NCBI GenBank assembly: GCA_018894445.1
Contig: JAHIPJ010000034.1
Coordinates: forward strand, 1-5,155
Source: Actinomycetota bacterium
GTDB taxonomy: Bacteria; Actinomycetota; Humimicrobiia; Humimicrobiales; Humimicrobiaceae
Length of the DNA: 5,155 bases
Reading direction: 5' to 3'
The translations under genes and the position numbers were made by a program. Position 1 is the first letter of the stretch. Every line of letters begins with the position of its first letter. Below are positions 1 to 5,155 of the stretch, one piece after another. The notes below the pieces were generated by a model. It was not told the origin of the DNA. It did no database searches and saw only the letters and a program-made list of their open reading frames with translations.

Positions 1-1164
1 AATATAAAAGATAACCTTAATTTTACCAAAGAAGATAGAAAATATATGGAGATTGCCATAAAGCTTGCCGAGAGAGGAAGAGGAGATACCAACCCCAATC
101 CTATGGTTGGAGTAGTTATTGTAAAAGATGGAAAGATCATATCATCAGGCTATCACAGACAGGCAGGGCTTCATCATGCTGAAATAGAGGCAATAAATAA
201 TTCCAGCCAATCCCTGGAAAGCTCCACAATGTACATAACTCTTGAACCGTGTACATTTCAGGGAAAAACACCACCCTGTGTTAATGAGATTGTAAAGCAT
301 AAACTAAAAGAAATAATTATTGGATGTATTGACCCAAATCCCAAAGTTAATGGCAGGGGAATAGAATTTTTAAAAAAAGCTGAAATAAAAGTAAAAAGCG
401 GACTTCTAAAGAATAAAATAGAACAACAGAATGAAGTATTTTTTAAACAAATCAAAACAGGAATTCCTTTTATTTGCTGTAAAATTGCCTCAAGTATTGA
501 CGGCAAATTAGCTGCAAAATCTTCTGATTCCAGATGGATAACATCGGAAAGATCAAGAATGCAGGTACAGGATCTCAGAAAAGAATACGGTTGTATATTG
601 ACCGGAATAAATACCGTCTTAAATGACAATCCCTATCTTTTCCCCAGAAAAAACATTGAATACTTCTATAAAAACTATGGCAGTCAAAAATTCTACAGAG
701 TAATTCTTGACAGCAATCTTAGAATCAATTTAGATTCCAATATTGTAAAGACTTCCAACCTTGTAAAAACCATTGTTTTTATAGAAGATAAAAACAAATC
801 CAAATTCACAGGTAAAATTAAAAAACTGGAGGAAAATAATATTGATGTACTACCGGTTAATAAAGATACCGTAGAATTCACTGGTCTGGATATCTTAAAA
901 ATAATTAAAATTCTGTATAAAAAATATGAAATAACTTCCATACTTTTAGAATGCGGCCCGGCTTTGATTACCTCCTTTTTAAAAAGAAATTTGATTGATA
1001 AGTTTATTTTTTATTTTGCTCCCAAAATTATAGGAGGAAATAGTGATTATAATATGTTTACAGAACTTGGAATAAATAAAATAAAGGATTCTATAAATTT
1101 AAGATTTGAAAATATAAAAAAAATTGGCAGTGATATTGTCATTACTGCCTATCCTTTAAAATGA
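1..1164 (+). CDS. ribD: RibD, bifunctional pyrimidine deaminase/reductase, 5' end outside window
   Basis: Catalyses steps 2 and 3 of riboflavin synthesis: deamination of the GTP cyclohydrolase II product, then NADPH-dependent reduction of its ribose. The first ATG is at 46, but the frame is open to position 1 and reads FTKEDRKYMEIAIKLAERG, matching the conserved RibD N-terminus in which D-x-x-YM is internal. There is no ATG, GTG or TTG before 46, so the true start lies upstream of the window. Numbering from M(46): deaminase domain about 1-135, with zinc/catalytic HAE at 44-46 and cysteines C69 and C78 in PCTFQGKTPPC. The reductase domain runs from about 140 to 372, with KIASSIDGKLA, TGINTVLNDNP and LLECGPALITSFL. 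The usual His two residues after the first zinc Cys is Phe71 here. The gene ends 25 nt before ribE, as first visible gene of the operon. Identification is secure from both domains. Confidence 0.96.
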   Translation, partial: NIKDNLNFTKEDRKYMEIAIKLAERGRGDTNPNPMVGVVIVKDGKIISSGYHRQAGLHHAEIEAINNSSQSLESSTMYITLEPCTFQGKTPPCVNEIVKHKLKEIIIGCIDPNPKVNGRGIEFLKKAEIKVKSGLLKNKIEQQNEVFFKQIKTGIPFICCKIASSIDGKLAAKSSDSRWITSERSRMQVQDLRKEYGCILTGINTVLNDNPYLFPRKNIEYFYKNYGSQKFYRVILDSNLRINLDSNIVKTSNLVKTIVFIEDKNKSKFTGKIKKLEENNIDVLPVNKDTVEFTGLDILKIIKILYKKYEITSILLECGPALITSFLKRNLIDKFIFYFAPKIIGGNSDYNMFTELGINKIKDSINLRFENIKKIGSDIVITAYPLK

Positions 1165-1189
1165 TAAAAAATTACATACGAGAGTTTTT

Positions 1190-1858
1190 ATGTTTACAGG
1201 ACTTATAAAAGAAACCGGTAAAATAAGAAAGATAATAGATAAAGGCAGAGACAGGGAAATTGAAATTCAATGCCTTAAAATTTTAAGGGACTTACATATA
1301 GGTGACTCTATATCAGTAAATGGAATATGTCTTACAGTAAAAAGCCGGAGCAGTGAAGGTTTTGCCTGTGACATCTCCTTTAATACTTTAAATACAACTT
1401 CTTTAAAGTATCTTAATACCGGTGATATGGTTAACCTGGAAAACTCGCTAACCCCTCATGATAAACTTGGAGGACATTTCGTAAGCGGTCATGTGGATTG
1501 CATAGGTAAAATTTTAAAAATATCCAGAATTGGCAGATCTTATTTGATTGAACTGGAACTGCCTTCTGATATTCGGGATTTTGTGGCACTAAAGGGCTCT
1601 ATAGCTATAGATGGAATCAGCCTTACCATATCTGAAGTTAAAGGTGAAAGCTTCAGCGTGGTTATCATTCCCTACACTTACGAAAATACAAATCTGTCCA
1701 GCAGGAAGCCAGGCGATATAGTTAATATCGAAGTAGATATGCTCGCCCGCTATATTGTAAATTTCCTGCAGGTTAGACAGATCGGCAATATAAATTCACA
1801 GGAATTAAAAGACAAAATACTTAAGGAGAAGCTGGAAAAACATGGATTCACAAAATAA
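1190..1858 (+). CDS. ribE: Riboflavin synthase alpha chain
   Basis: Dismutates two 6,7-dimethyl-8-ribityllumazine molecules to riboflavin plus the pyrimidinedione that RibH reuses. At 222 aa it has normal family length and two tandem lumazine-binding barrels. The first, residues 1 to about 97, starts with the diagnostic MFTGLIKETGKI and has GDSISVNGICLTV with the conserved Cys47. The second, about 98-190, contains GGHFVSGHVD (94-103), GSIAIDGISLTI and VNIEVDMLARYI. The C-terminal tail (about 190-222) is the charged helix that mediates trimer contacts in the family. The start is fixed by the conserved first residues; a modest GAGAG stands 5 nt upstream. The last 17 nt overlap the start of ribBA, suggesting translational coupling. 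The call is secure. Confidence 0.97.
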   Translation: MFTGLIKETGKIRKIIDKGRDREIEIQCLKILRDLHIGDSISVNGICLTVKSRSSEGFACDISFNTLNTTSLKYLNTGDMVNLENSLTPHDKLGGHFVSGHVDCIGKILKISRIGRSYLIELELPSDIRDFVALKGSIAIDGISLTISEVKGESFSVVIIPYTYENTNLSSRKPGDIVNIEVDMLARYIVNFLQVRQIGNINSQELKDKILKEKLEKHGFTK

Positions 1859-3068
1859 GAAAAATAAAAGCCTCTTTTATTCCATTGAGGATACTATAGA
1901 TGACATAAGACAGGGGAAAATAATAATTATTGTTGATGATAAGTCTCTACATAATGAAGGAGTATTTTTCCAGGCAGCAGAAAAAGTAACTACTGCATCA
2001 GTAAATTTTTTCATAACATATGCACGGGGCTTAATATTTTTACCCTGTGAGCAAAAAAGACTCGGTCAGTTAAAGATACCTATGATAAGTTATGAGAACG
2101 AAACCTCTCCCATCAATGTGAGAGCCCTGGCTGTATCCATAGATGCAAAATCAATAAGCGGCAGTGGTATTTCAGCCAGTAATAGAGTAAAGACTATAAA
2201 AACTCTTATCAGTCCCGATACAAGGCCTGAAGATATATCTATACCGGGTCATATCTTCCCCCTTTGTTCTCATAATGGAGGTATTCTTACGAGGGCTGGT
2301 CATACAGAAGCAGCAGTAGATCTGGCAAAAATAGCAGGCTTATATCCTGCCGGGATTATTTGCGAGGTAATCGGTGAAGATGGCGAGGTAGCACATCTTC
2401 ATGATCTGATAAAAATCACAAAAAAATTCAACCTTAAAATAATAACCATTGAAGAACTTATAAGATATAGAAAAAGAAAGGAAAAGTTAATCGAAAAGGT
2501 TGCCGAAGTTAACCTCCCCACCAGATGGGGCAATTTCAAGGCTATTACCTACAGGTCTCTTATAGAACCTGGATCTCACATCGCTTTTGTCAGGGGAGAA
2601 GTCAGGGGCAAAAAGAATGTTCTTGTTAGAGTGCATTCACAATGTCTTACAGGAGATACCTTTGGGTCTATGAGGTGTGACTGTGGCGAGCAGCTGGACA
2701 GTGCATTCAAGAAGATAAATGAAGAAGGCTCGGGAGTACTGCTTTATATGGCTCAGGAAGGAAGAGGTATAGGACTTTGCAATAAAATGAAAGCTTATGA
2801 ACTCCAGGAAAAAGGCCTGGATACAGTAGAAGCAAATCTCCGCCTGGGCTTTGATGCCGACCTGAGGGATTATGGCATAGGAGCGCAGATACTCTCTGAT
2901 CTCGGTCTCTCTACCATACATCTTATGACCAACAACCCAAAAAAAATAGTTGGTTTGGAAGGCTATGGGCTAAAGATAACCAAAAGGGTGCCCATAACCA
3001 TTCTTCCCAATAAGAATAATGAAAAATATCTGTCAACTAAAAAAAGCAAATTAAATCATATGTTATGA
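1842..3068 (+). CDS. ribBA: RibBA fusion: degenerate DHBP synthase domain plus intact GTP cyclohydrolase II
   Basis: At 408 aa this is the usual RibBA length. The C-terminal half (about 218-408) is GTP cyclohydrolase II, which opens GTP in the first step of the pathway. It keeps the zinc cysteines C268, C279 and C281 (CLTGDTFGSMRCDCG), QEGRGIGL at 305-312, and D340/R342, which align with the proton acceptor and nucleophile of E. coli RibA. The N-terminal half (about 12-210) has the RibB fold and keeps H137 (PGHIFPL), H154 (AGHTEA) and E175. However, the signature DRENEGD reads SLHNEGV (35-41), so the positions of E. coli RibB R37, E38 and D42 are L36, H37 and V41. FTV is LAV, TTG is GSG, and NEDGTMAR is GEDGEVAH. 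I therefore infer that DHBP synthase activity is lost. AAGGAG lies 13 nt upstream of the ATG, inside the end of ribE. The frame is continuous, so these are substitutions and not a frameshift. Confidence 0.95.
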   Translation: MDSQNKKNKSLFYSIEDTIDDIRQGKIIIIVDDKSLHNEGVFFQAAEKVTTASVNFFITYARGLIFLPCEQKRLGQLKIPMISYENETSPINVRALAVSIDAKSISGSGISASNRVKTIKTLISPDTRPEDISIPGHIFPLCSHNGGILTRAGHTEAAVDLAKIAGLYPAGIICEVIGEDGEVAHLHDLIKITKKFNLKIITIEELIRYRKRKEKLIEKVAEVNLPTRWGNFKAITYRSLIEPGSHIAFVRGEVRGKKNVLVRVHSQCLTGDTFGSMRCDCGEQLDSAFKKINEEGSGVLLYMAQEGRGIGLCNKMKAYELQEKGLDTVEANLRLGFDADLRDYGIGAQILSDLGLSTIHLMTNNPKKIVGLEGYGLKITKRVPITILPNKNNEKYLSTKKSKLNHML

Positions 3069-3194
3069 CCAAAATATAGAAAGGGGAGAAATAATTTGTC
3101 TTTCTGCTTAGCTTTATTTAGTTATATTAATAGATTTTAGAACAATAAATCTTACCGGTAAAATTTTATTATCTTATTATATGAGGGGGAAGTC
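3069..3194 (+). other. ribBA-ribH spacer with possible regulatory content
   Basis: This 126-nt AT-rich gap is the only sizeable break in the operon. It holds a strong Shine-Dalgarno-like AAGGGGAG (3081-3088) 7 nt before a TTG that opens a 14-codon frame ending at 3140, then a 20-bp near-palindrome (3147-3166), then the ribH ribosome binding site AGGGGGA (3184-3190). I see no convincing sigma-70 promoter: TTGTCT at 3096 has no good -10 at the right distance. There is also no GC-rich hairpin with a T-run, so ribH is probably read from the upstream promoter. Confidence 0.4.
3147..3166. promoter_or_regulatory. Operator-like near-perfect palindrome
   Basis: AAATCTTACCGGTAAAATTT is a 20-bp dyad with a single mismatched pair around the perfect 10-bp core TTACCGGTAA (3152-3161). 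With no loop it looks more like a dimeric protein-binding site than an RNA hairpin. It lies 28 nt upstream of the ribH start. The function is inferred from symmetry and position only. Confidence 0.25.
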
Positions 3195-3662
3195 ATGAAA
3201 AAATATGAAGGCAAACTTGATGCAAAAAAACTAAAGTTCGGAATAGTGGTAAGCAGGTATAATGATTTCATAACTTCAAAGCTGCTGGACGGAGCGCTGG
3301 ACTGCCTGCACAGGCACCAATGTGAAGATGATAATATCAATATAGCATGGGTGCCGGGAGCATTTGAAATCCCGTCAGCAGTAAAGATAATGGCAGAGTC
3401 AAAAAAATATAGTGCCATTATATGTCTTGGTGCAGTTATAAAAGGAGATTCATCGCACAATCAATATATTGCAAGCGAAACTATAAAAGGGGTAGCCAGG
3501 ATCAGCCTGGACTTTAATATCCCGGTTTCATTTGGAGTTATAACTCCCGACAGCCTTGAGCAGGCTATTGAGAGGGCCGGAACTAAAAGAGGGAATAAGG
3601 GCTGGGAAGCAGCATTAAGCGCAATTGAAATGGCAAACCTGTTTTTAGAGCTAAAATCTTAG
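3195..3662 (+). CDS. ribH: 6,7-dimethyl-8-ribityllumazine synthase (beta chain)
   Basis: Condenses the RibD-pathway pyrimidine with DHBP to give lumazine, the substrate of RibE. The family usually forms pentamers or 60-mer capsids in the cytoplasm. The 155-aa length is typical. Visible motifs are [13 protein letters not shown] (15-27) at the aromatic ring site, VPGAFEIP (53-60), [11 protein letters not shown] (78-88) with the catalytic His88, and [13 protein letters not shown] (124-136) with the phosphate-binding Arg127. The two residues after His88 are N-Q, where most homologues have an aromatic and an acidic residue; this is unusual but not clearly inactivating. AGGGGGA stands 4 nt before the ATG and fixes the start. 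It is the last gene of the operon. No terminator hairpin follows, and a convergent gene remnant begins 6 nt after the stop. Confidence 0.97.
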   Translation: MKKYEGKLDAKKLKFGIVVSRYNDFITSKLLDGALDCLHRHQCEDDNINIAWVPGAFEIPSAVKIMAESKKYSAIICLGAVIKGDSSHNQYIASETIKGVARISLDFNIPVSFGVITPDSLEQAIERAGTKRGNKGWEAALSAIEMANLFLELKS

Positions 3663-3668
3663 GTTAAG

Positions 3669-3835
3669 TTAATTTATCCAGTCTTCGATTTTCAGTTCCG
3701 GTATTTTTATAAAATGTCTTATATTGCCGGTTATAATAGTTAAATTATTAGCTATAGCAATAGATGCAATCCGGGTATCTGTATGTGAAATTGTATTACC
3801 CGAATTTTCCGGTCCTGCTCTTATTTTTCCATAAA
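3669..3835 (-). pseudogene. VapC-like PIN-domain toxin, C-terminal remnant
   Basis: About 55 residues match the C-terminal half of VapC-type PIN ribonucleases: YGKIRA, then SHTDTRIASIAIANN, ITGNIRHF and IPELKIEDW. These correspond to the family pattern G-x-I-x3-D-x2-IA-x2-A, then T-x-N-x2-HF, then a terminal W. The acidic residue of the D-x2-IA motif is present. The N-terminal half with the first catalytic Asp and the conserved Glu is absent. Upstream of about 3835 the same frame loses PIN similarity and becomes an out-of-frame reading of the HEPN fragment. An ATG at 3872 opens this frame, but the residues it adds are not PIN sequence. No VapB-like antitoxin is visible. I infer a non-functional relic left by a deletion. 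The PIN assignment is from motif recognition only. Confidence 0.72.
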
Positions 3836-3991
3836 AAAGGATTTTAATATTTTTTCTGCAGCTTGCTGGCAATGGAAAATAGCAGTATCAAGATATTTAT
3901 CCTCTCCAGAAATTAACTTTTCTGCAGATCTATAGTCACTAATAGATCTATTAATCCAGGCATTCCATTCATTTTTAGTATTCTTATCCAT
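3821..3991 (-). pseudogene. HEPN-domain (HepT-like) N-terminal fragment
   Basis: This 56-codon frame starts at ATG 3991 and reads MDKNTKNEWNAWINRSISDY, then FHCQQAAEKILKSFF near residues 39-53. Paired Trp residues followed by an F-x2-QQAAEK-x-LK helix are the hallmark of HEPN domains, in which the toxin HepT is an RNase held in check by a MntA nucleotidyltransferase. The frame stops at 3821, so the second half, including the catalytic R-x4-6-H motif, is missing; the fragment should be inactive. Its start overlaps the end of the nucleotidyltransferase gene by 8 nt (ATGGATAA), as in a coupled MNT-HEPN operon. HEPN similarity ends around codon 53, and PIN sequence in another frame begins near the same point, marking a deletion junction. 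Confidence 0.72.
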
Positions 3992-4274
3992 TGAGCTTTA
4001 AACCCTTATCCAAGATTGTAGAAACTAGAGAAGTTTTAACATTTTTTAATTTTTCTATTTCATCTTCGGTAAATACTAAAATCTCAACAGGATAATCTAT
4101 ACCTCTAATTTTTGAATATCCTGCCCTGCTTCTTTTATATTGTGGCAAATCTGATTTTTTTACTATTACAGCAACATCAAGATCGCTGTCCTCATCTGGT
4201 GTGCCGTAAGCATGTGAGCCAAATAAGAATATATTCTCTGAATTATAAGTTCTACTTAGAATTCTAAATAGTTT
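3984..4274 (-). pseudogene. MntA-type minimal nucleotidyltransferase, 5' end lost
   Basis: 96 residues carry the polymerase-beta-like nucleotidyltransferase motif LFGSHAYGTPDEDSDLD, an exact G-S-x10-D-x-D pattern (G19, S20, D31, D33 counted from 4274). A third carboxylate is probably E64 in YPVEILVFTEDE. In the HEPN-MNT systems that are understood, MntA neutralises the HepT toxin by AMP transfer. The catalytic core looks intact, but the frame has no ATG, GTG or TTG before the motif, is preceded by TAA at 4275-4277, and abuts the palindromic element at 4278. About 16 residues precede LFGS, so only the extreme N-terminus seems lost. It overlaps the HEPN fragment by 8 nt. I call it broken, although expression from a rare ATT or ATA start cannot be excluded. 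Confidence in the family is high, less so in its being dead. Confidence 0.75.
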
Positions 4275-4277
4275 TTA

Positions 4278-4293
4278 TTGGGGGTATCTCCTT
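4278..4293 (+). repeat. Left terminal inverted repeat of the 112-bp element
   Basis: TTGGGGGTATCTCCTT is the exact reverse complement of 4374-4389. The flanking bases (A4277 and A4390) break the symmetry, defining the outer limit. Confidence 0.85.
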
Positions 4294-4373
4294 GGCTGGA
4301 CTAAACATAAGGTATAGTATCTATCAATATAGAGGATTACCCTCGGACACAATATGTTGGGGTAAGTCCATTA

Positions 4374-4389
4374 AAGGAGATACCCCCAA
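4374..4389 (-). repeat. Right terminal inverted repeat of the 112-bp element
   Basis: AAGGAGATACCCCCAA is the exact reverse complement of 4278-4293. Just outside it, AAATACTT (4388-4395, overlapping the repeat by two bases) recurs at 4409-4416 in an AT-only spacer reaching the epimerase stop. That spacer contains no GC-rich terminator hairpin. Confidence 0.85.
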
Positions 4390-4456
4390 ATACTTATATA
4401 AATAATATAAATACTTTTAAATCACTTACTTTTTTATGTATTTTTTAATTACAAAA

Positions 4457-5155
4457 CTATTTCTTTACTCCATCACCAAATTTACCTATTTTAAAAGTAC
4501 TGGTCTTTTCAAGTCCCCCGGAATCAATCCAGTCTTTTATACTCTTAATTGTATCCTCCAAGGAATATATTGGCTCAAAACCTATCAATTCTTTTGCTTT
4601 ATTCATTGAGAAACAGATTTCTTCACCTTGTGCCATACTCCACGGAAATCCGTACTCCACTTCAATGTTTGGGTATAGCCCCTTTACAATATCTGCAAAT
4701 TCATAACCCCTGACTGCACCTGGTCCTACGCAGTTAAAAGTCTCACCGATTGCCTTAGGGTGTTCTGCTGCAGCAATAAACATCCTGGCTACATCTCTTA
4801 TATCAACATAATGGCACATCTCTTCAGCGGAGAAATGAGGAATCTGAACTTTTTTCCCCTCAGATAAACTCTTTGCAAATTCACGCCAGCTTCTTCCACC
4901 ACCTTTTCCAGCAGGACCAACTACCGCAGTGAGTCTTAATATAGTTACAGGTAATTTATACTGATGATAATAGGTCATTGCAAGTAACTCCTGGATATAC
5001 TTTGTAGTTGAGTACATATCCTTTGGCCTACAAGGATGCTCTTCATCAACCGGCATATAATCAGGAGGGCAGAATTTTGTGGCTGGATACCACTGATATG
5101 CAGAAATACTGCTGGCAAAAATAAATCTATCTACTTTTGCTAACCTTGCGTATTC
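4457..5155 (-). CDS. NAD-dependent epimerase/dehydratase (extended SDR), N-terminus outside window
   Basis: 232 codons plus the stop are visible and the frame is open to the window edge. The ATG at 5056 is internal, because upstream residues FIFASSISAYQWYP form the conserved SDR strand with the catalytic Ser. Counting from the edge, the catalytic pair is Y48 and K52 in YSTTK, followed by LRLTAVVGP and the substrate-domain signature CHYVDIRDVARMFIAAAEHP. Next come GETFNCVGPG and the C-terminal helix SLEDTIKSIKDWID. The N-terminal Gly-rich NAD-binding loop must lie beyond 5155. The family acts on nucleotide sugars and related substrates in the cytosol; the substrate here cannot be told. It points toward the element and the decayed toxin cluster and has no visible link to riboflavin synthesis. 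Confidence 0.92.
   Translation of the reverse strand, partial: EYARLAKVDRFIFASSISAYQWYPATKFCPPDYMPVDEEHPCRPKDMYSTTKYIQELLAMTYYHQYKLPVTILRLTAVVGPAGKGGGRSWREFAKSLSEGKKVQIPHFSAEEMCHYVDIRDVARMFIAAAEHPKAIGETFNCVGPGAVRGYEFADIVKGLYPNIEVEYGFPWSMAQGEEICFSMNKAKELIGFEPIYSLEDTIKSIKDWIDSGGLEKTSTFKIGKFGDGVKK

Larger units (their letters stand above)
4278..4389. mobile_element. 112-bp MITE-like palindromic element
   Basis: Perfect 16-bp inverted repeats TTGGGGGTATCTCCTT (4278-4293) and its complement (4374-4389) bound the element. After three mismatched positions the symmetry resumes with TGGACT (4297-4302) against AGTCCA (4365-4370), giving a 25-position terminus with 3 mismatches. Farther in, AACATA (4304-4309) pairs with TATGTT (4353-4358). 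There is no coding capacity. It replaces the expected start of the nucleotidyltransferase gene, which favours a mobile origin over a terminator. I could not find a clean target-site duplication. The stretch TGGACTTACCCC on the - strand (about 4359-4370) recalls IS3-family ends, but that is only an impression. Alternatives are a REP-like repeat or a structured RNA element. Confidence 0.65.

Noticed and set aside
1..45. FMN riboswitch upstream of ribD
   Set aside because: The window begins inside ribD coding sequence. None of the conserved RFN-element blocks is visible here or in the ribBA-ribH spacer; any riboswitch would lie further upstream.
46..48. ATG 46 as the ribD start
   Set aside because: Conserved RibD N-terminal residues continue upstream in the same frame to position 1, and the ATG is the internal Met of the D-x-x-YM motif.
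81..90. AGGAGATACC at 81-90 and 2651-2660 as extra copies of the element end
   Set aside because: Both encode conserved G-D-T in RibD and RibA, and the match is only 10 bp, so chance is sufficient.
1214..1224. ACCGGTAAAAT shared with the palindrome at 3154-3164
   Set aside because: It is coding sequence in ribE for the conserved T-G-K and lacks the left half of the dyad.
3181..3198. Five-codon frame ATG-AGG-GGG-AAG-TCA overlapping the ribH start
   Set aside because: It arises from an ATG touching the ribosome binding site and has no binding site of its own.
258..3460. Antisense frames at 258-629, 693-941, 2637-2921 and 3152-3460
   Set aside because: They lie opposite well-supported rib genes, show no recognisable domains, and have shadow-like composition.
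3669..3872. A complete 67-aa protein starting at ATG 3872
   Set aside because: Its first residues are an out-of-frame reading of the HEPN segment; only the part from about 3835 onward resembles PIN toxins.
4278..4389. The element as a simple rho-independent terminator for the epimerase gene
   Set aside because: The paired arms are about 80 nt apart with complex internal structure, and no adjacent T-run follows the right-hand arm in the gene's direction.
4260..4400. Target-site duplication flanking the element
   Set aside because: Flanks (GTTTTTA and ATACTTAT) show no matching duplication under any of the end choices I tried.
5054..5056. ATG at 5056 as the epimerase start
   Set aside because: The frame stays open to 5155 and the upstream residues include the conserved SDR Ser strand.

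Overview
This window comes from an AT-rich bacterial genome (many AAA, ATA and AGA codons). Strong purine-rich ribosome binding sites and the Bacillus-type gene order fit a Firmicutes-like or uncultured low-GC lineage, but nothing here fixes the taxon.

Positions 1-3662 (+ strand) hold a riboflavin operon in the order ribD, ribE, ribBA, ribH. ribD enters from the left with its start codon missing. ribE overlaps ribBA by 17 nt. ribH follows after a 126-nt spacer with its own strong ribosome binding site. Together RibD (deaminase/reductase), the GTP cyclohydrolase II half of RibBA, RibH (lumazine synthase) and RibE (riboflavin synthase) cover the GTP-to-riboflavin route. The exception is 3,4-dihydroxy-2-butanone 4-phosphate (DHBP): the RibB half of RibBA has lost several substrate and metal residues and is probably inactive.

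Positions 3663-4456 contain no intact gene on my reading. On the - strand they hold remains of defence or toxin-antitoxin genes: a MntA-type nucleotidyltransferase without a start codon, an overlapping HEPN (HepT-like) N-terminal fragment, and the C-terminal half of a VapC-like PIN toxin joined to the HEPN fragment out of frame. A 112-bp palindromic element with perfect 16-bp terminal inverted repeats (4278-4389) lies where the 5' end of the nucleotidyltransferase gene should be. It looks like a non-autonomous (MITE-like) mobile element. The VapC remnant converges on ribH with a 6-bp gap.

Positions 4457-5155 (- strand) are the C-terminal 232 codons of an extended-SDR NAD-dependent epimerase/dehydratase that continues past the right edge.

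The two points most worth following are the catalytically eroded RibB domain kept inside an otherwise normal rib operon, and the palindromic element sitting in a decayed MNT-HEPN/VapC cluster.
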